60,974 nucleotides of DNA from DATGEP01 sp035310125 (GCA_035310125.1 DATGEP010000161.1:1-60974), one strand, 5' to 3'. Positions 44,035 through 52,852 are shown, numbered from the stretch's first letter. Program-made: numbers and translations. Notes: generated by a model not told the origin, from the letters alone.

Positions 44035-45351
44035 TTACAGGAGCTTGAGGCGGGTGAATGCGGTGTCTATGTAGGTGAGATAGGCGCGCGGGTCGGCGAT
44101 GGCGTCGAGCTCCTGAGGGGTGAGGTGGGCCATGACGGCGGGGTCGGATTTGAGCATGGCGAGGAGGCCAGCGCCCGCATCATCATTGCGCCAGACTTTC
44201 TGGGCGTTGCGTTGGACGAGTTTGTAGGCGGTCTGGCGGTCGAGGCCTTTGTCTACAAGCGCGAGCAGGATGCGTGAGGAGTAGATGAGGCCGCGCGTGA
44301 GGTCAAGGTTGGCCCGCATGCGGGCCTCATCCACTTCGAGGCCGGACATGATCTCGTTGAAGAGCCATAGCATGTAATGCAGTGTGGCGGTCGAGTCGGG
44401 AAGAATCATACGCTCGGCAGAGGAGTGGCTGATGTCGCGCTCATGCCAGAGGGCGACGTCTTCGAGGGCGGGCACGGCGTAGCCGCGCAGGACGCGGGCA
44501 AGCCCACAGACGCGCTCGGCTTTTTCTGGGTTGCGCTTGTGGGGCATTGCGGAGGAGCCTTGCTGGTTGGCCCCGAATGGCTCGAAGGCTTCGCTGAGCT
44601 CGGTGCGCTGGAGGTGGCGAAGCTCAAGCGCCATCTTATCGAGGGAGGAGCCGATGAGCGCGAGGGTGGTGATGAAGTGGGCGTGACGGTCGCGCTGAAT
44701 GATCTGGGTGGAGACGGGCGCCGGACGCAGGCCAAGCTGGTCGCAGACGAATTCTTCGATGCTGGGTGGGACAGTGGCATGGGTGCCGACGGCGCCAGAG
44801 ATAGCACCGACGGCGATATCGTCTATAGCAGCGTTGAGACGGGCGCGGGCGCGGCGTAGCTCGTCTACCCAGACGGCGAGCTTGAATCCGAAGGTCGTCG
44901 GCTCGGCATGGATGCCGTGGGTACGCCCGACGGTGAGGGTGTGCCGGTAGCGGATGGCAGCCTGAACGACGGTATCGTGCAGCGTGTCCAGCGCGGCGCG
45001 AAGAAGGGCGCCGGCTTCGACGAGCTGAGCGGCCAGGGCGGTATCCAGCATGTCTGAGGAGGTGAGGCCGAGATGAAGGAAGCGGCCTTCGGGACCGAGT
45101 TTTTCCTGGACGGAGCGGAGGAAGGCGATGACGTCGTGGTGGATTTCAGCCTCTAGCTCACGGGCGCGGGCGAGGTCGTATGTGGCCGTACGAATCTTCG
45201 CCAGGTCGTCTTGGGAGATGGCGCCTTCACGTGCCCACCCTTCGCAGACCAGGATTTCGACTCGTAGCCAGGTATCAAGCTTGTGCTCGTCGGACCAGAC
45301 GAGGGCCATCTCGGGGCGGGTGTAGCGCTCTATCACGGAGGTGCTCCCCAT
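44035..45351 (-). CDS. purB: Adenylosuccinate lyase
   Basis: Cleaves adenylosuccinate to AMP and SAICAR to AICAR in purine synthesis. 438 residues. Fumarase/aspartase superfamily signature GSSAMPHKRNPEKAE with the mobile catalytic Ser loop, LTSSDMLDTALA, and VGRTHGIHAEPTTFG. PurB-type N-terminus RYTRPEMALVWSDEHKLDTW. The start is ATG 45351. The gap to the repeat-protein gene (45352-45482, upstream) holds no obvious promoter. Confidence 0.96.
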   Translation of the reverse strand: MGSTSVIERYTRPEMALVWSDEHKLDTWLRVEILVCEGWAREGAISQDDLAKIRTATYDLARARELEAEIHHDVIAFLRSVQEKLGPEGRFLHLGLTSSDMLDTALAAQLVEAGALLRAALDTLHDTVVQAAIRYRHTLTVGRTHGIHAEPTTFGFKLAVWVDELRRARARLNAAIDDIAVGAISGAVGTHATVPPSIEEFVCDQLGLRPAPVSTQIIQRDRHAHFITTLALIGSSLDKMALELRHLQRTELSEAFEPFGANQQGSSAMPHKRNPEKAERVCGLARVLRGYAVPALEDVALWHERDISHSSAERMILPDSTATLHYMLWLFNEIMSGLEVDEARMRANLDLTRGLIYSSRILLALVDKGLDRQTAYKLVQRNAQKVWRNDDAGAGLLAMLKSDPAVMAHLTPQELDAIADPRAYLTYIDTAFTRLKLL

Positions 45352-45482
45352 TGGTGTGATATGCGGGGGCGGTGTGCCTCCCAGGTATATATCCTACCGC
45401 AGAACCGTCCGCGCACGCTCTCCCAACGCGAGCCGCTCTGGGCGCTCCGCGACAAGAAGCGGAATCGAGCAGGCGGGCGGGT

Positions 45483-46907
45483 TCAGGCGCTGCGGCGCCG
45501 CTTGCGGTCGGGACGGTCGGGCGCGGGCACGTCGGCCCAGAGGGTAGGCTGGGCGGGCGAAGAGGCTGACGCTGGCGTCGCGGTTGCCGTTTTTGCCGAT
45601 TTTCGGAGCTGGGCGGAGAGTCCTGCCAGAGTAGGCGGCGAGGTAGTTGCCGATTCTGCCGCTTTTGGCGTGCGCTTCGACGAGATTGGTGCCGTTGCGC
45701 TAATCCTAGCCGCCGGCTTCGGCGCACATACAGTTGCCGATTCTGCCGGAGAATGGGGCTTGGATGTGGCGGCAACAGCAGGTGCGGAAGAGCGCGGGCG
45801 GCGCATGGCGGTTGCCGATTCTGCCGCTATTGACGATACCGCTCGTGCGGGTTTCCGGCCGGATGGAGCGGTGGCGGTTGCCGTTTTTGCCGGTGGTAGA
45901 GCCTCACTCCTGGCGTTGTGTCGCGCTCCCAGCTTGCCACTCTCCCGCGTTGGCGTTCCGCGGGGCGCGAGTTGTTTCGGTGCGGGGGCTGGAGAGGTGG
46001 CGGTTGCCGTTTTTGCCGTTTTTGGTGATTTTGTCCGGCGGCTGGCAGGTGCTGTCAGCGCTTGGGCAGGCGTTGACGTCGCGTTTTCTTTGGGAACGGC
46101 TGCCTTGGTTGCGCCGCGGAGCGTCGCACCATGCGGCACGGGAGCGGTTGCCGATTCTGCCGGTTTTTTCGTGGTACGCGATGCGGTTGATTTCGCGCGG
46201 GCCGGGGGCGCGACAGGCGACGCCTCCGCATGGCGACGCGAACGGGCACTTGAGGTCGCGACGTTACGGGATTTGCCCGCAACTGACACCGCGACGCGAG
46301 CAGGAGCGGCTCGCGTGCGTGAAGCAGTCGCAGGGGTTGCCGATTCTGCCGGTTTTTCTGTTGAGGCGGCGCGCATTGATCTGGCGATGGTTGCCGATTC
46401 TGCCGCTTTTTTCGATGCGGTCATTTTCGCGGGTTTCGCCGAGGTTGCCGATTCTGCCGGTTTTTCCATTTTGGCAGGGCGGTCAGTGACGGCGCGTTTT
46501 CCTCGGGGCGCGGTCGCCACAGTTGCCGGTCGTTCCAGTTTGGCATGTTTGGATGCGGTGCGTGAGGCGCGCTCATACTCGTCGTCGCGCGCTTCGTTGC
46601 GCCAGCCAGGCACTCGATGCGCCCGCTCGCCAGCCTCGACACCGACGAAGAAGTAGTTAGGACGTAGATGCTGATCAGGGATCAGGCGGAGGGAAATGGC
46701 AGGCTGCGAGACGCGGGTGCGAGCGCGACGAATGCGCCCAGTGCTCGCGCTGGCGGCTGGCACGGCGGGAATGAGGGCGGGATTGAGCTGGCAGCTAGTC
46801 GGCTCGTAACCGACGCGCTCGCGGTAGCGTTCGGTGGCATCGGCCAGCTTCTGCGCGAGGGAGCGGCGTGTATCGTCGTCGTACCACAGGAGTCCAGTGG
46901 CTATCAT
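45483..46907 (-). CDS. Basic repeat-rich protein with a small N-terminal domain, unknown function
   Basis: 474 residues. Residues 1-100 look folded (GLLWYDDDTRRSLAQKLADA, SLRLIPDQHLRPNYFFVGVE); I do not recognise the domain. The rest is a Lys/Arg/Ala/Ser/Thr/Pro tail, histone H1-like in composition, with ten in-frame repeats: seven AESAT and three AKTAT peptides, each from a nearly fixed 16-base DNA element. A basic unstructured tail suggests DNA or RNA binding (inference). ATG 46907 follows GGAAGGA by 5 bases, supporting this strand over the open 457-codon frame on the other strand (45283-46656). Preceded by a strong promoter with a GAAC-N4-GTTC palindrome. Confidence 0.8.
   Translation of the reverse strand: MIATGLLWYDDDTRRSLAQKLADATERYRERVGYEPTSCQLNPALIPAVPAASASTGRIRRARTRVSQPAISLRLIPDQHLRPNYFFVGVEAGERAHRVPGWRNEARDDEYERASRTASKHAKLERPATVATAPRGKRAVTDRPAKMEKPAESATSAKPAKMTASKKAAESATIARSMRAASTEKPAESATPATASRTRAAPARVAVSVAGKSRNVATSSARSRRHAEASPVAPPARAKSTASRTTKKPAESATAPVPHGATLRGATKAAVPKENATSTPAQALTAPASRRTKSPKTAKTATATSPAPAPKQLAPRGTPTRESGKLGARHNARSEALPPAKTATATAPSGRKPARAVSSIAAESATAMRRPRSSAPAVAATSKPHSPAESATVCAPKPAARISATAPISSKRTPKAAESATTSPPTLAGLSAQLRKSAKTATATPASASSPAQPTLWADVPAPDRPDRKRRRSA
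45583..46459. repeat. Ten copies of the GTTGCCG-N4-5-TGCCG element inside the repeat-protein gene
   Basis: Plus-strand copies start at 45583, 45646, 45733, 45811, 45877, 46003, 46147, 46336, 46390 and 46444. Seven read GTTGCCGATTCTGCCG and three (45583, 45877, 46003) GTTGCCGTTTTTGCCG. All ten starts are congruent modulo 3, so all are in the same codon frame of the minus-strand gene. Distances vary (54 to 189 bases), so it is not a tandem array. Confidence 0.9.
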
Positions 46908-46955
46908 GTATGTCCTTCCAGTCTAGGGTGAGGATTGGGAGTGCCGGCGCTGGTG

Positions 46956-46972
46956 GGCGTCCGGTGGACGCC
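46956..46972. repeat. GGCGTCCGGTGGACGCC palindrome in the leader of the repeat-protein gene
   Basis: Perfect inverted repeat GGCGTCC/GGACGCC with a 3-base centre. It belongs to the same palindrome family as those at 50691-50709 and 60458-60476. Confidence 0.7.
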
Positions 46973-47073
46973 ACTATGAATGGGTTGAGCAAAGAATCCG
47001 CCTCAAACACCTTGCTGAGACGAAGGTGAGGGAGGGAGTTGGAAAGGTATATATCGTAAAGGGTTTCATGTTA

Positions 47074-47119
47074 GAACTTCCGTTCAATACAGTATAAAGC
47101 GGAAAAACGTGGGCGTCAA
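47074..47119 (-). promoter_or_regulatory. Strong promoter with a GAAC-N4-GTTC box at the start site
   Basis: Minus strand: -35 TTGACG (47119-47114), 17-base spacer, -10 TATACT (47096-47091). The predicted start is near 47084, and the palindrome GAACGGAAGTTC (47085-47074) covers it. This is the form of Gram-positive LexA boxes (CGAAC-N4-GTTCG) with 3 of the 4 central consensus positions matching. It drives the repeat-protein gene with a leader of about 177 bases. On the plus strand TATAAA (47093-47098) could serve the divergent CDC48 gene. Confidence 0.6.
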
Positions 47120-47190
47120 GCGTGATGGGAAGAAACGGGCGGTGAGAATAGTACTTGCAACATATGGGACCTCGTGTACGTATTTGGGGC

Positions 47191-49407
47191 ATGAGCACGA
47201 CAGAACACGAGATGAAGAGCACAGTTACCATACAACTGACCGTTGTCGAAGGGCTGACGGTGCCACGTGGGGAGGCGCACGTGAGCGCGGCGGCGCTGGC
47301 GGCGCTGGAGTGCGCCGAGGGTGACGCGGTGCAGATCACGGGCGCGAGGGCCACTGTGGCGCGCGTGGTGGCGTGGCCGGCGGCGAACGACGAGAGCGGG
47401 ACACCGCTGGTGGGGCGAAGGGGCACCTCGGATGAGACGATTGCCATGGACGGCATGGTGCGACAGAACGCGGGGGCGGCGCTCGGCGAGTTGGTGAGCG
47501 TGCGCCGGGTGGAGTCGCAACCGGCGATCAGCGCGGCTCTGGTGCCGCTGGCTGGTCCGCCGGCGCTGGCAGACGCAGAGCTGCGCCATGTGGCGAGGGC
47601 GCTGCGCGGGTTGGTGGTCGTCGCGGGTGATCTTGTGCGCGTGGGCGGCATTGGGCTGGCGGCGCGGGAGTTCCAGGTGCTGGCGACGAATCCGGCGAGC
47701 GCGGTGATATTAGAGGCGGGATCGAGCCTGCGGATTCAGCCGCGCGGGAGCACGACGGCGCCGCGAGCCAGCACGGTGACGTATGAAGACATTGGCGGGC
47801 TGGGGCAGGAATTGCAGCACGTGCGTGAGCTGATCGAGCTGCCGCTGAAGCATCCGGAATTGTTTGACAGGCTGGGCATTGACGCGCCAAAGGGTGTGCT
47901 TTTGTATGGGCCGCCGGGGACGGGCAAGACGCTGATCGCGCGGGCCGTTGCGGCGGAGTCGAGCGCGCGGTTCTTCAGCATCAGCGGGCCGGAAGTCATT
48001 GACAAATTCTATGGCGAGAGCGAAGCACACCTGCGGCGGGTGTTTCAAGATGCGCAGAAGAGTGCGCCCAGTGTCATCTTTCTCGATGAGATAGATGCCA
48101 TCGCACCGAAACGCTCTGAGGTGTTCGGCGAGGTGGAGAAGCGGGTGGTAGGGCAACTGCTGACGCTGATGGATGGGTTGAGCTCGCGGGGGCAGGTGCT
48201 GGTGGTCGGCGCGACAAATCTGCCGGACTCGCTGGATCCCGCGCTGCGCAGACCGGGGCGCTTCGACCGTGAGGTGAGCCTGCACGCGCCAGATAGGCTG
48301 GGACGTGTGGAGATTCTGCGCATCCATAGTCGGGATATGCCGCTGGCGGCGGACGTGGATGTGGAGGAGCTGGCGCGGATCACGCCGGGGTTTGTGGGGG
48401 CCGATCTGGCGGCGCTGTGCCGGGAGTCGGCGATGTCGGCGCTGAGGCGAACCTTTCCACGGGCGGCGCTCACGGGCGGAAGCATCCCGACGGAGGAGCT
48501 GCTGGGGCTGACGGTGACGATGGACGATTTCCGCGATGCGCTGCGGGGGATCGAGCCGTCGGCGGCGCGCGAGGTGGCTGTGGAGATCAGCTCGACGGCA
48601 TGGGACGATGTGGGCGGGCTGGCGGAGGCGAAGCGGACGCTGGTGGAGACGATCGAGTGGCCGCTGCGCTATCCCGATCTCTACGCTTCGATGGACCTGG
48701 AGGCAACGCATGGGGTGTTGCTGAGCGGGCCGCCGGGGACGGGCAAGACGCTGCTGGCGCGGGCGCTGGCGACGGCGTGTGAGGCGAATTTTGTGAGCGT
48801 GAAGGGTCCGGAGCTGCTGTCGAAGTGGGTGGGGGAGTCGGAGCGAGGCGTGCGCGAGACGTTCGCGCGGGCGCGGCAGGTGGCGCCGTGCGTGCTGTTT
48901 CTGGATGAGCTGGATGCCCTGGCGCCGGCACGCGGCATGAGCATTGACGGCGGGGTGACGGACCGCGTGATCGGGCAACTGCTGACGGAGCTGGACGGCA
49001 TCGAGGGGCGGCGTGGTGTGGTGGTGGTGGCAGCGACGAACCGGCCGGAGCTGATTGATCCGGCGGTGCTGCGCTCAGGGCGCATTGATATGACGGTTGA
49101 GCTACCGCTGCCAGATAAGGACGCGCGGCGGGCAATCTTCGCGATTCATCTGAAACGGCGTCCGCTGGCGCCCGATGTGTCGCTGGATGCGCTGGCGCGC
49201 AAGTCGGGAGGGCTGAGCGGCGCGGATATCGAGGCGGCGTGCCGGCGGGCGGCGAATCTGGCGGTGGCGGAGTGGCTGCGCATGCACGCGATGCGGGAGG
49301 GGGCGCGGCTGCTGGCGGGGAGCGGGCCGAGAAGCGCGAGTGGGGCGCGGATCGAGATGCGGCACTTGGAGGGGGCGATGCGCGAGGCGCGGGACAGGGC
49401 GGAGTAG
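47191..49407 (+). CDS. CDC48/VAT-type AAA+ ATPase
   Basis: About 738 residues. N-terminal double-psi-barrel-like substrate domain (residues 1-190), then two AAA modules. D1: Walker A GPPGTGKT (240-247), VIFLDEIDAIAPKR, and RRPGRFDREVSLH. D2: Walker A GPPGTGKT (513-520), VLFLDELDALAPARG, and LRSGRIDMTVELP. Both have Walker B acids and Arg fingers, so both appear active. Archaeal/eukaryal homologues unfold ubiquitin- or proteasome-bound substrates; occurrence in bacteria is limited and probably reflects old transfer. No partner protease is in the window. The start is uncertain (47155, 47191 and 47212 are in frame); no good RBS. Confidence 0.93.
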   Translation: MSTTEHEMKSTVTIQLTVVEGLTVPRGEAHVSAAALAALECAEGDAVQITGARATVARVVAWPAANDESGTPLVGRRGTSDETIAMDGMVRQNAGAALGELVSVRRVESQPAISAALVPLAGPPALADAELRHVARALRGLVVVAGDLVRVGGIGLAAREFQVLATNPASAVILEAGSSLRIQPRGSTTAPRASTVTYEDIGGLGQELQHVRELIELPLKHPELFDRLGIDAPKGVLLYGPPGTGKTLIARAVAAESSARFFSISGPEVIDKFYGESEAHLRRVFQDAQKSAPSVIFLDEIDAIAPKRSEVFGEVEKRVVGQLLTLMDGLSSRGQVLVVGATNLPDSLDPALRRPGRFDREVSLHAPDRLGRVEILRIHSRDMPLAADVDVEELARITPGFVGADLAALCRESAMSALRRTFPRAALTGGSIPTEELLGLTVTMDDFRDALRGIEPSAAREVAVEISSTAWDDVGGLAEAKRTLVETIEWPLRYPDLYASMDLEATHGVLLSGPPGTGKTLLARALATACEANFVSVKGPELLSKWVGESERGVRETFARARQVAPCVLFLDELDALAPARGMSIDGGVTDRVIGQLLTELDGIEGRRGVVVVAATNRPELIDPAVLRSGRIDMTVELPLPDKDARRAIFAIHLKRRPLAPDVSLDALARKSGGLSGADIEAACRRAANLAVAEWLRMHAMREGARLLAGSGPRSASGARIEMRHLEGAMREARDRAE

Positions 49408-49470
49408 GGATGCCGCCGACGGTTTTGTTGCGCCGCCTGGCACGGAAAGGTCCGATTACCAGGCGGTTTC

Positions 49471-50523
49471 TCATACGGGCGGGGTGCCTTCGCGGGCGAA
49501 GAGCTCGCTGAGGGAGAGGCCGGAGTGCAGGCGGCGAATGGCGTTGGCGAGCAGGTCGGCAATAGAGACGACATGCAGCGATGGGAGGGCGGCGCGCAAG
49601 GAGTCGGAAGTGGGGATTGTGTCCGAGACGACGATCTCGGCGATGGCGGGATGCCGCAAAAGATGCGGCGCGTCGCCGGCGAAGACGCCATGTGTGGCGA
49701 CGATGCGCACTTCGGGCCGGGCGCCGTTGGCGATGAGCGTATCCACGGCCTGGCGGATGGTGCCGCCAGTGGCGATGATATCGTCCACGATGATCGGGCA
49801 TTTGTCGCGGACGTCGCCAATGATGGCGGCAATCTCGACTTTGCGGGCGCTTTCGCGGCGCTTATAGAGGATGGCGATGGGTAGGTTCAGCAGGCGCGCG
49901 TAGAGGTCGGCGCGTTTGACGCCGCCGGTATCGGGCGAGACGATGATGCTTTCTGTGGGGCAGCGATCAGCGAGGTAGTCGGCCAGGAGCGGTATGGCGG
50001 TGAGATGGTCCATGCCGATGTCGAAGAAGCCCTGGATAGCGGGGCTGTGCAGGTCAATGGCGACGATACGGTTGGCACCGGCGGCGGTGAGCAGATTGGC
50101 AACGAGCTTGCCGGAGATCGGCTCGCGGCCAGTGACTTTGCGGTCCTGGCGGGCATACCCGTAGTAGGGGACGATGGCGGTGAGACGGCCGGCGGAGGCG
50201 CGGCGGAGGGTGTCAATGAGCAGCAGCAGCTCGAAGAGATTGTCGTTGACGGGGGCGCAGGTGGGCTGGATGATATAGGCGTCGCGCCCGCGTACGCTGC
50301 TACCGACTCGCACGTAGGTCTCGCCGTCGGGGAAGCGCTCGATGCGGCGCTCCAGCAAGGGAATGCCGAGGCGCGCGGCGATGGCTGTCGCGAGGGCGGG
50401 ATTGGCGCTGCCCGCGATGACACAGGGTGGCGTGTTCAAGTCGGTTAGCTCTACCACTTCACTGATCGCGACATTGAGTGTCGCGGAGTCTCCCGCGGGC
50501 AGATCACCGGCGTTGGCAGGCAT
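49471..50523 (-). CDS. prs: Ribose-phosphate pyrophosphokinase
   Basis: Makes PRPP from ribose-5-phosphate and ATP for purine, pyrimidine, His, Trp and NAD synthesis. 350 residues, with an N-terminal extension of about 30. Motifs: RFPDGETYVRVGSSVRGRD, YYGYARQDRK (flexible loop), DLHSPAIQGFF, SPDTGGVKRA, and the PRPP loop IIVDDIIATGGTI. ATG 50523 follows GGGAGG by 7 bases. Upstream of nadE in neither direction is there a shared promoter; the 314-base gap to NadE contains repeats. Confidence 0.96.
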   Translation of the reverse strand: MPANAGDLPAGDSATLNVAISEVVELTDLNTPPCVIAGSANPALATAIAARLGIPLLERRIERFPDGETYVRVGSSVRGRDAYIIQPTCAPVNDNLFELLLLIDTLRRASAGRLTAIVPYYGYARQDRKVTGREPISGKLVANLLTAAGANRIVAIDLHSPAIQGFFDIGMDHLTAIPLLADYLADRCPTESIIVSPDTGGVKRADLYARLLNLPIAILYKRRESARKVEIAAIIGDVRDKCPIIVDDIIATGGTIRQAVDTLIANGARPEVRIVATHGVFAGDAPHLLRHPAIAEIVVSDTIPTSDSLRAALPSLHVVSIADLLANAIRRLHSGLSLSELFAREGTPPV

Positions 50524-50837
50524 GGTGCTACCTCCCGTGGCGCCTCACGTGCGCCCTGCTCCGATCAACCACACATCCGTCGTGCTGGCACCTGGCCGTA
50601 GTGTAAAAGACGTCGCCCTCACACTATACGCACGCATTCATCGCACAGCGTATCAAGGCGCGATATCCGCAGGCAGCGGAAGCGGCAAGCGGGCGTCCAC
50701 CGGGCGCCCCTACAACACCGGTACCTTCCAACCCATCGCGCGGTGTGTACCATTCGCTCGCGGGCCTGAAGGGCGGACGCACGTAAGGCACAGGCTGAAG
50801 CCCTACTCATAGACGCGCTATTCTGTAGAACAGTGCG
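50524..50837. other. 314-base gap with palindromic repeat
   Basis: Between nadE and prs, both minus. Contains the palindrome at 50691-50709 and, beside it, a sequence GCGATATCCGCAGGCAGCGG that resembles the DNA encoding the end of NadE (near 50841-50862). Minus-strand TATAGT and TACACT hexamers could serve prs, but neither has a convincing -35. Confidence 0.5.
50691..50709. repeat. GGGCGTCC-type palindrome
   Basis: GGGCGTCCACCGGGCGCCC, an imperfect inverted repeat followed by CTACA, in the prs leader region. Nearly identical to the copy at 60458-60476. Confidence 0.75.
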
Positions 50838-52733
50838 TCACGGCGAGATATCCGCGGGTAGCTTGCCGCTATCCGTTAGCGGGTCGTGCGCGAACGCTGT
50901 CGAGCTGGGCGTGGGTGAGGGCGCGGCAGGCAGCGCCCCTACAACGCGGTAGGCGCTGGTCAGCGGCAAGCGGCGGTCACGTCCAAAGGCGCGCTCGGTG
51001 ATCTTGATGCCCGGCGGAGCCTGGCGACGTTTGTACTCGCTTTTGTCAACGAGATCAACCACTCGACGTACGGTCTCAGGTGGGTAGCCCTGGGCCACGA
51101 TGGCGTCAAAGCCGCGATCCTGCTCGACGTAGGCTCGCAAAATCGGGTCCAATATGTCATATGGCGGCAGACTGTCGGTGTCGCGCTGATCGGGACGTAG
51201 CTCGGCGGAAGGCGGCTTTTCAATCGTTCGCGCGGGGATGAGGTCGCGCCCAGCCTGGCTGTTGCGCCAGCGGGCGAGATCGTAGACCAGCGTTTTGTAG
51301 ACATCCTTCAGGACGGCATAGCCGCCCGCCATATCGCCGTAGAGCGTGGCGTACCCGACGGCCATCTCGGATTTGTTGCCGGTTGTAAGCACGATCGAGC
51401 CGAAGCGATTGGAGAGCGCCATGAGCAAGATGCCGCGAACACGGGCCTGGATGTTTTCTTCGGCGATGGTTGACTGCGTGGGGGGGCCGCTCTCGAAGGT
51501 GTCTTTGACGGTGGCGATGGCGGCAGCGAAAATATCCTCGATGGGCAGAGTGAGGTAGCGGATGCCGAGGTGCTCGGCCAGCGTGCGCGCGTCGTCGCGA
51601 CTGTGGCCGGAGGAGTAGCGCGAGGGCATGGAGACGCCCCAGACATGCTCGGCGCCGAGGGCGTCAACGGCAATGGTGGCGGTAAGCGCGGAGTCAATGC
51701 CGCCGGAGAGGGCGATGACGGCATTCTGGAACCTGTTTTTGCGGACGTAGTCGCGCGTGCCCAGGACGAGCGCGCGGTAGGCTTCCTCGACGGGTGGCGG
51801 CAACGTTTCGATACGCGGCGCTACGCGGTGGGCGGGAAGCGGCGCGGGCGCGGCGCTAACGATGATGGGTGAGGCGGCATGCTCGACGGCGGCCTGGCGC
51901 TCCTTGCGACGGCGAGGATCGTGGAGGCGGGTGCGGAAGACGCCTTCGACATCCAGGTCTACCACTAAGAGATCTTCCTCGAAGGTTTTGGCGCGGGCGA
52001 TCAGCTCGCCCTGCTCGTCGAAGACAACGCTGGAGCCGTCAAAGATCAGCTCGTCCTGACCGCCGACGAGGTTGAGGTAGGCGACGATGGAGCCGGTATC
52101 GGCGGCGCGGGTGGCGAGCATGCGCTCGCGTCCCCTTTGTTTGCCCATGAAGTACGGAGATGCGCTGATGTTGAGCAGGACTTCGGCGCCGGCGTAGGCT
52201 TGGGTGGTTGGCGGGCCGCCGGGATACCAGATGTCCTCGCAGATGTTGACGCCAACGATGACGCCGTTGATGAGGAAGTTGGGCGCCTGGGTGCCGGCGC
52301 TGAAGTAGCGGTCTTCGTCGAAGACACCGTAGTTGGGCAGGTAGTGCTTGTGGTAGGTGCCCACGCGCGCGCCGTCGCGGAGGATGGCGGCGGCGTTGTA
52401 GAGATCGCCCGCGCGATCGGCAAAGCCCACGACAACGGTGAGGTCGGAGAAGTCGCGGGTGGCAGCGGTGAGCGTATCGAGGGCGCGGAGGTTGTCGGCG
52501 ACGAAGCCGGGCTTGAGGAGGAGGTCTTCGGGTGGATAGCCAGTGAGGGCCAGCTCAGGGAAAGCGACGAGGTTGGCGCCGGCATCCGAGGCGGCGCGCA
52601 TACCGCGCAGGATGCATTCGACGTTGCCCGATAGGTCGCCGACGGTGACGTTGACCTGCGCCAGCGCCAGCCGGATGGGGCGTAGGCCGTTGTCATTGCC
52701 GTTTCTGCCGCTATGTTGATTCTGTGCGACCAT
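50838..52733 (-). CDS. nadE: Glutamine-dependent NAD+ synthetase
   Basis: ATP-dependent amidation of nicotinate adenine dinucleotide to NAD+. 631 residues. N-terminal nitrilase-type glutaminase: FPELALTGYPPEDLLLKPG (Glu), HKHYLPNYGVFDE (Lys), VGVNICEDIW (Cys). C-terminal synthetase: IALSGGIDSALTA P-loop, MPSRYSSGHSRDDA, TGNKSEMAVGYATLYGD. The last ~35 residues after the conserved RLPLTSAYRVV are encoded by a GGGCGC/GCGCCC palindrome and other repeat-like DNA, so the tail looks acquired. ATG 52733 is chosen (GGGAG 11 bases upstream); ATG 52742 is also in frame. Confidence 0.95.
   Translation of the reverse strand: MVAQNQHSGRNGNDNGLRPIRLALAQVNVTVGDLSGNVECILRGMRAASDAGANLVAFPELALTGYPPEDLLLKPGFVADNLRALDTLTAATRDFSDLTVVVGFADRAGDLYNAAAILRDGARVGTYHKHYLPNYGVFDEDRYFSAGTQAPNFLINGVIVGVNICEDIWYPGGPPTTQAYAGAEVLLNISASPYFMGKQRGRERMLATRAADTGSIVAYLNLVGGQDELIFDGSSVVFDEQGELIARAKTFEEDLLVVDLDVEGVFRTRLHDPRRRKERQAAVEHAASPIIVSAAPAPLPAHRVAPRIETLPPPVEEAYRALVLGTRDYVRKNRFQNAVIALSGGIDSALTATIAVDALGAEHVWGVSMPSRYSSGHSRDDARTLAEHLGIRYLTLPIEDIFAAAIATVKDTFESGPPTQSTIAEENIQARVRGILLMALSNRFGSIVLTTGNKSEMAVGYATLYGDMAGGYAVLKDVYKTLVYDLARWRNSQAGRDLIPARTIEKPPSAELRPDQRDTDSLPPYDILDPILRAYVEQDRGFDAIVAQGYPPETVRRVVDLVDKSEYKRRQAPPGIKITERAFGRDRRLPLTSAYRVVGALPAAPSPTPSSTAFAHDPLTDSGKLPADISP
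50919..50938. repeat. GGGCGC-GCAGGC-GCGCCC palindrome inside nadE
   Basis: Inverted repeat GGGCGC/GCGCCC, followed by CTAC. It encodes GALPAAPS near the NadE C-terminus. A near-identical copy is inside polA at 59132-59151 and encodes the same peptide. Confidence 0.8.
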
Positions 52734-52843
52734 ACCACGCATTTCTCCCGCGCGCCGAGGACCACGATGCACCGACATCGGTGCCGAGATGCCGGCTCAG
52801 GTATGACTTCCGTACGGCGACGCGCGAATTGGCACTCACCTGG

Positions 52844-52852
52844 ATTGTAGCA
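52844..52852 (-). promoter_or_regulatory. Extended -10 promoter candidate for nadE
   Basis: Minus strand TGC-TACAAT, about 110 bases before the nadE start. No good -35. Confidence 0.4.

Noticed and set aside
45283..46656. 457-codon open frame on the plus strand with VADSAAF-type repeats
   Set aside because: It is the mirror of the minus-strand gene. The minus frame has an RBS, a promoter and a folded-looking N-terminal domain; the plus frame has none and overlaps purB.
47710..48978. 422-codon minus-strand frame antisense to the CDC48 gene
   Set aside because: The translation is Arg/His/Pro/Gln-rich nonsense from GC-rich codons, opposite both AAA modules with intact motifs.
48587..49801. 404-codon minus-strand frame over CDC48 and prs
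   Set aside because: Low-complexity Ala/Pro/Ser/Arg translation, overlaps two certain genes.
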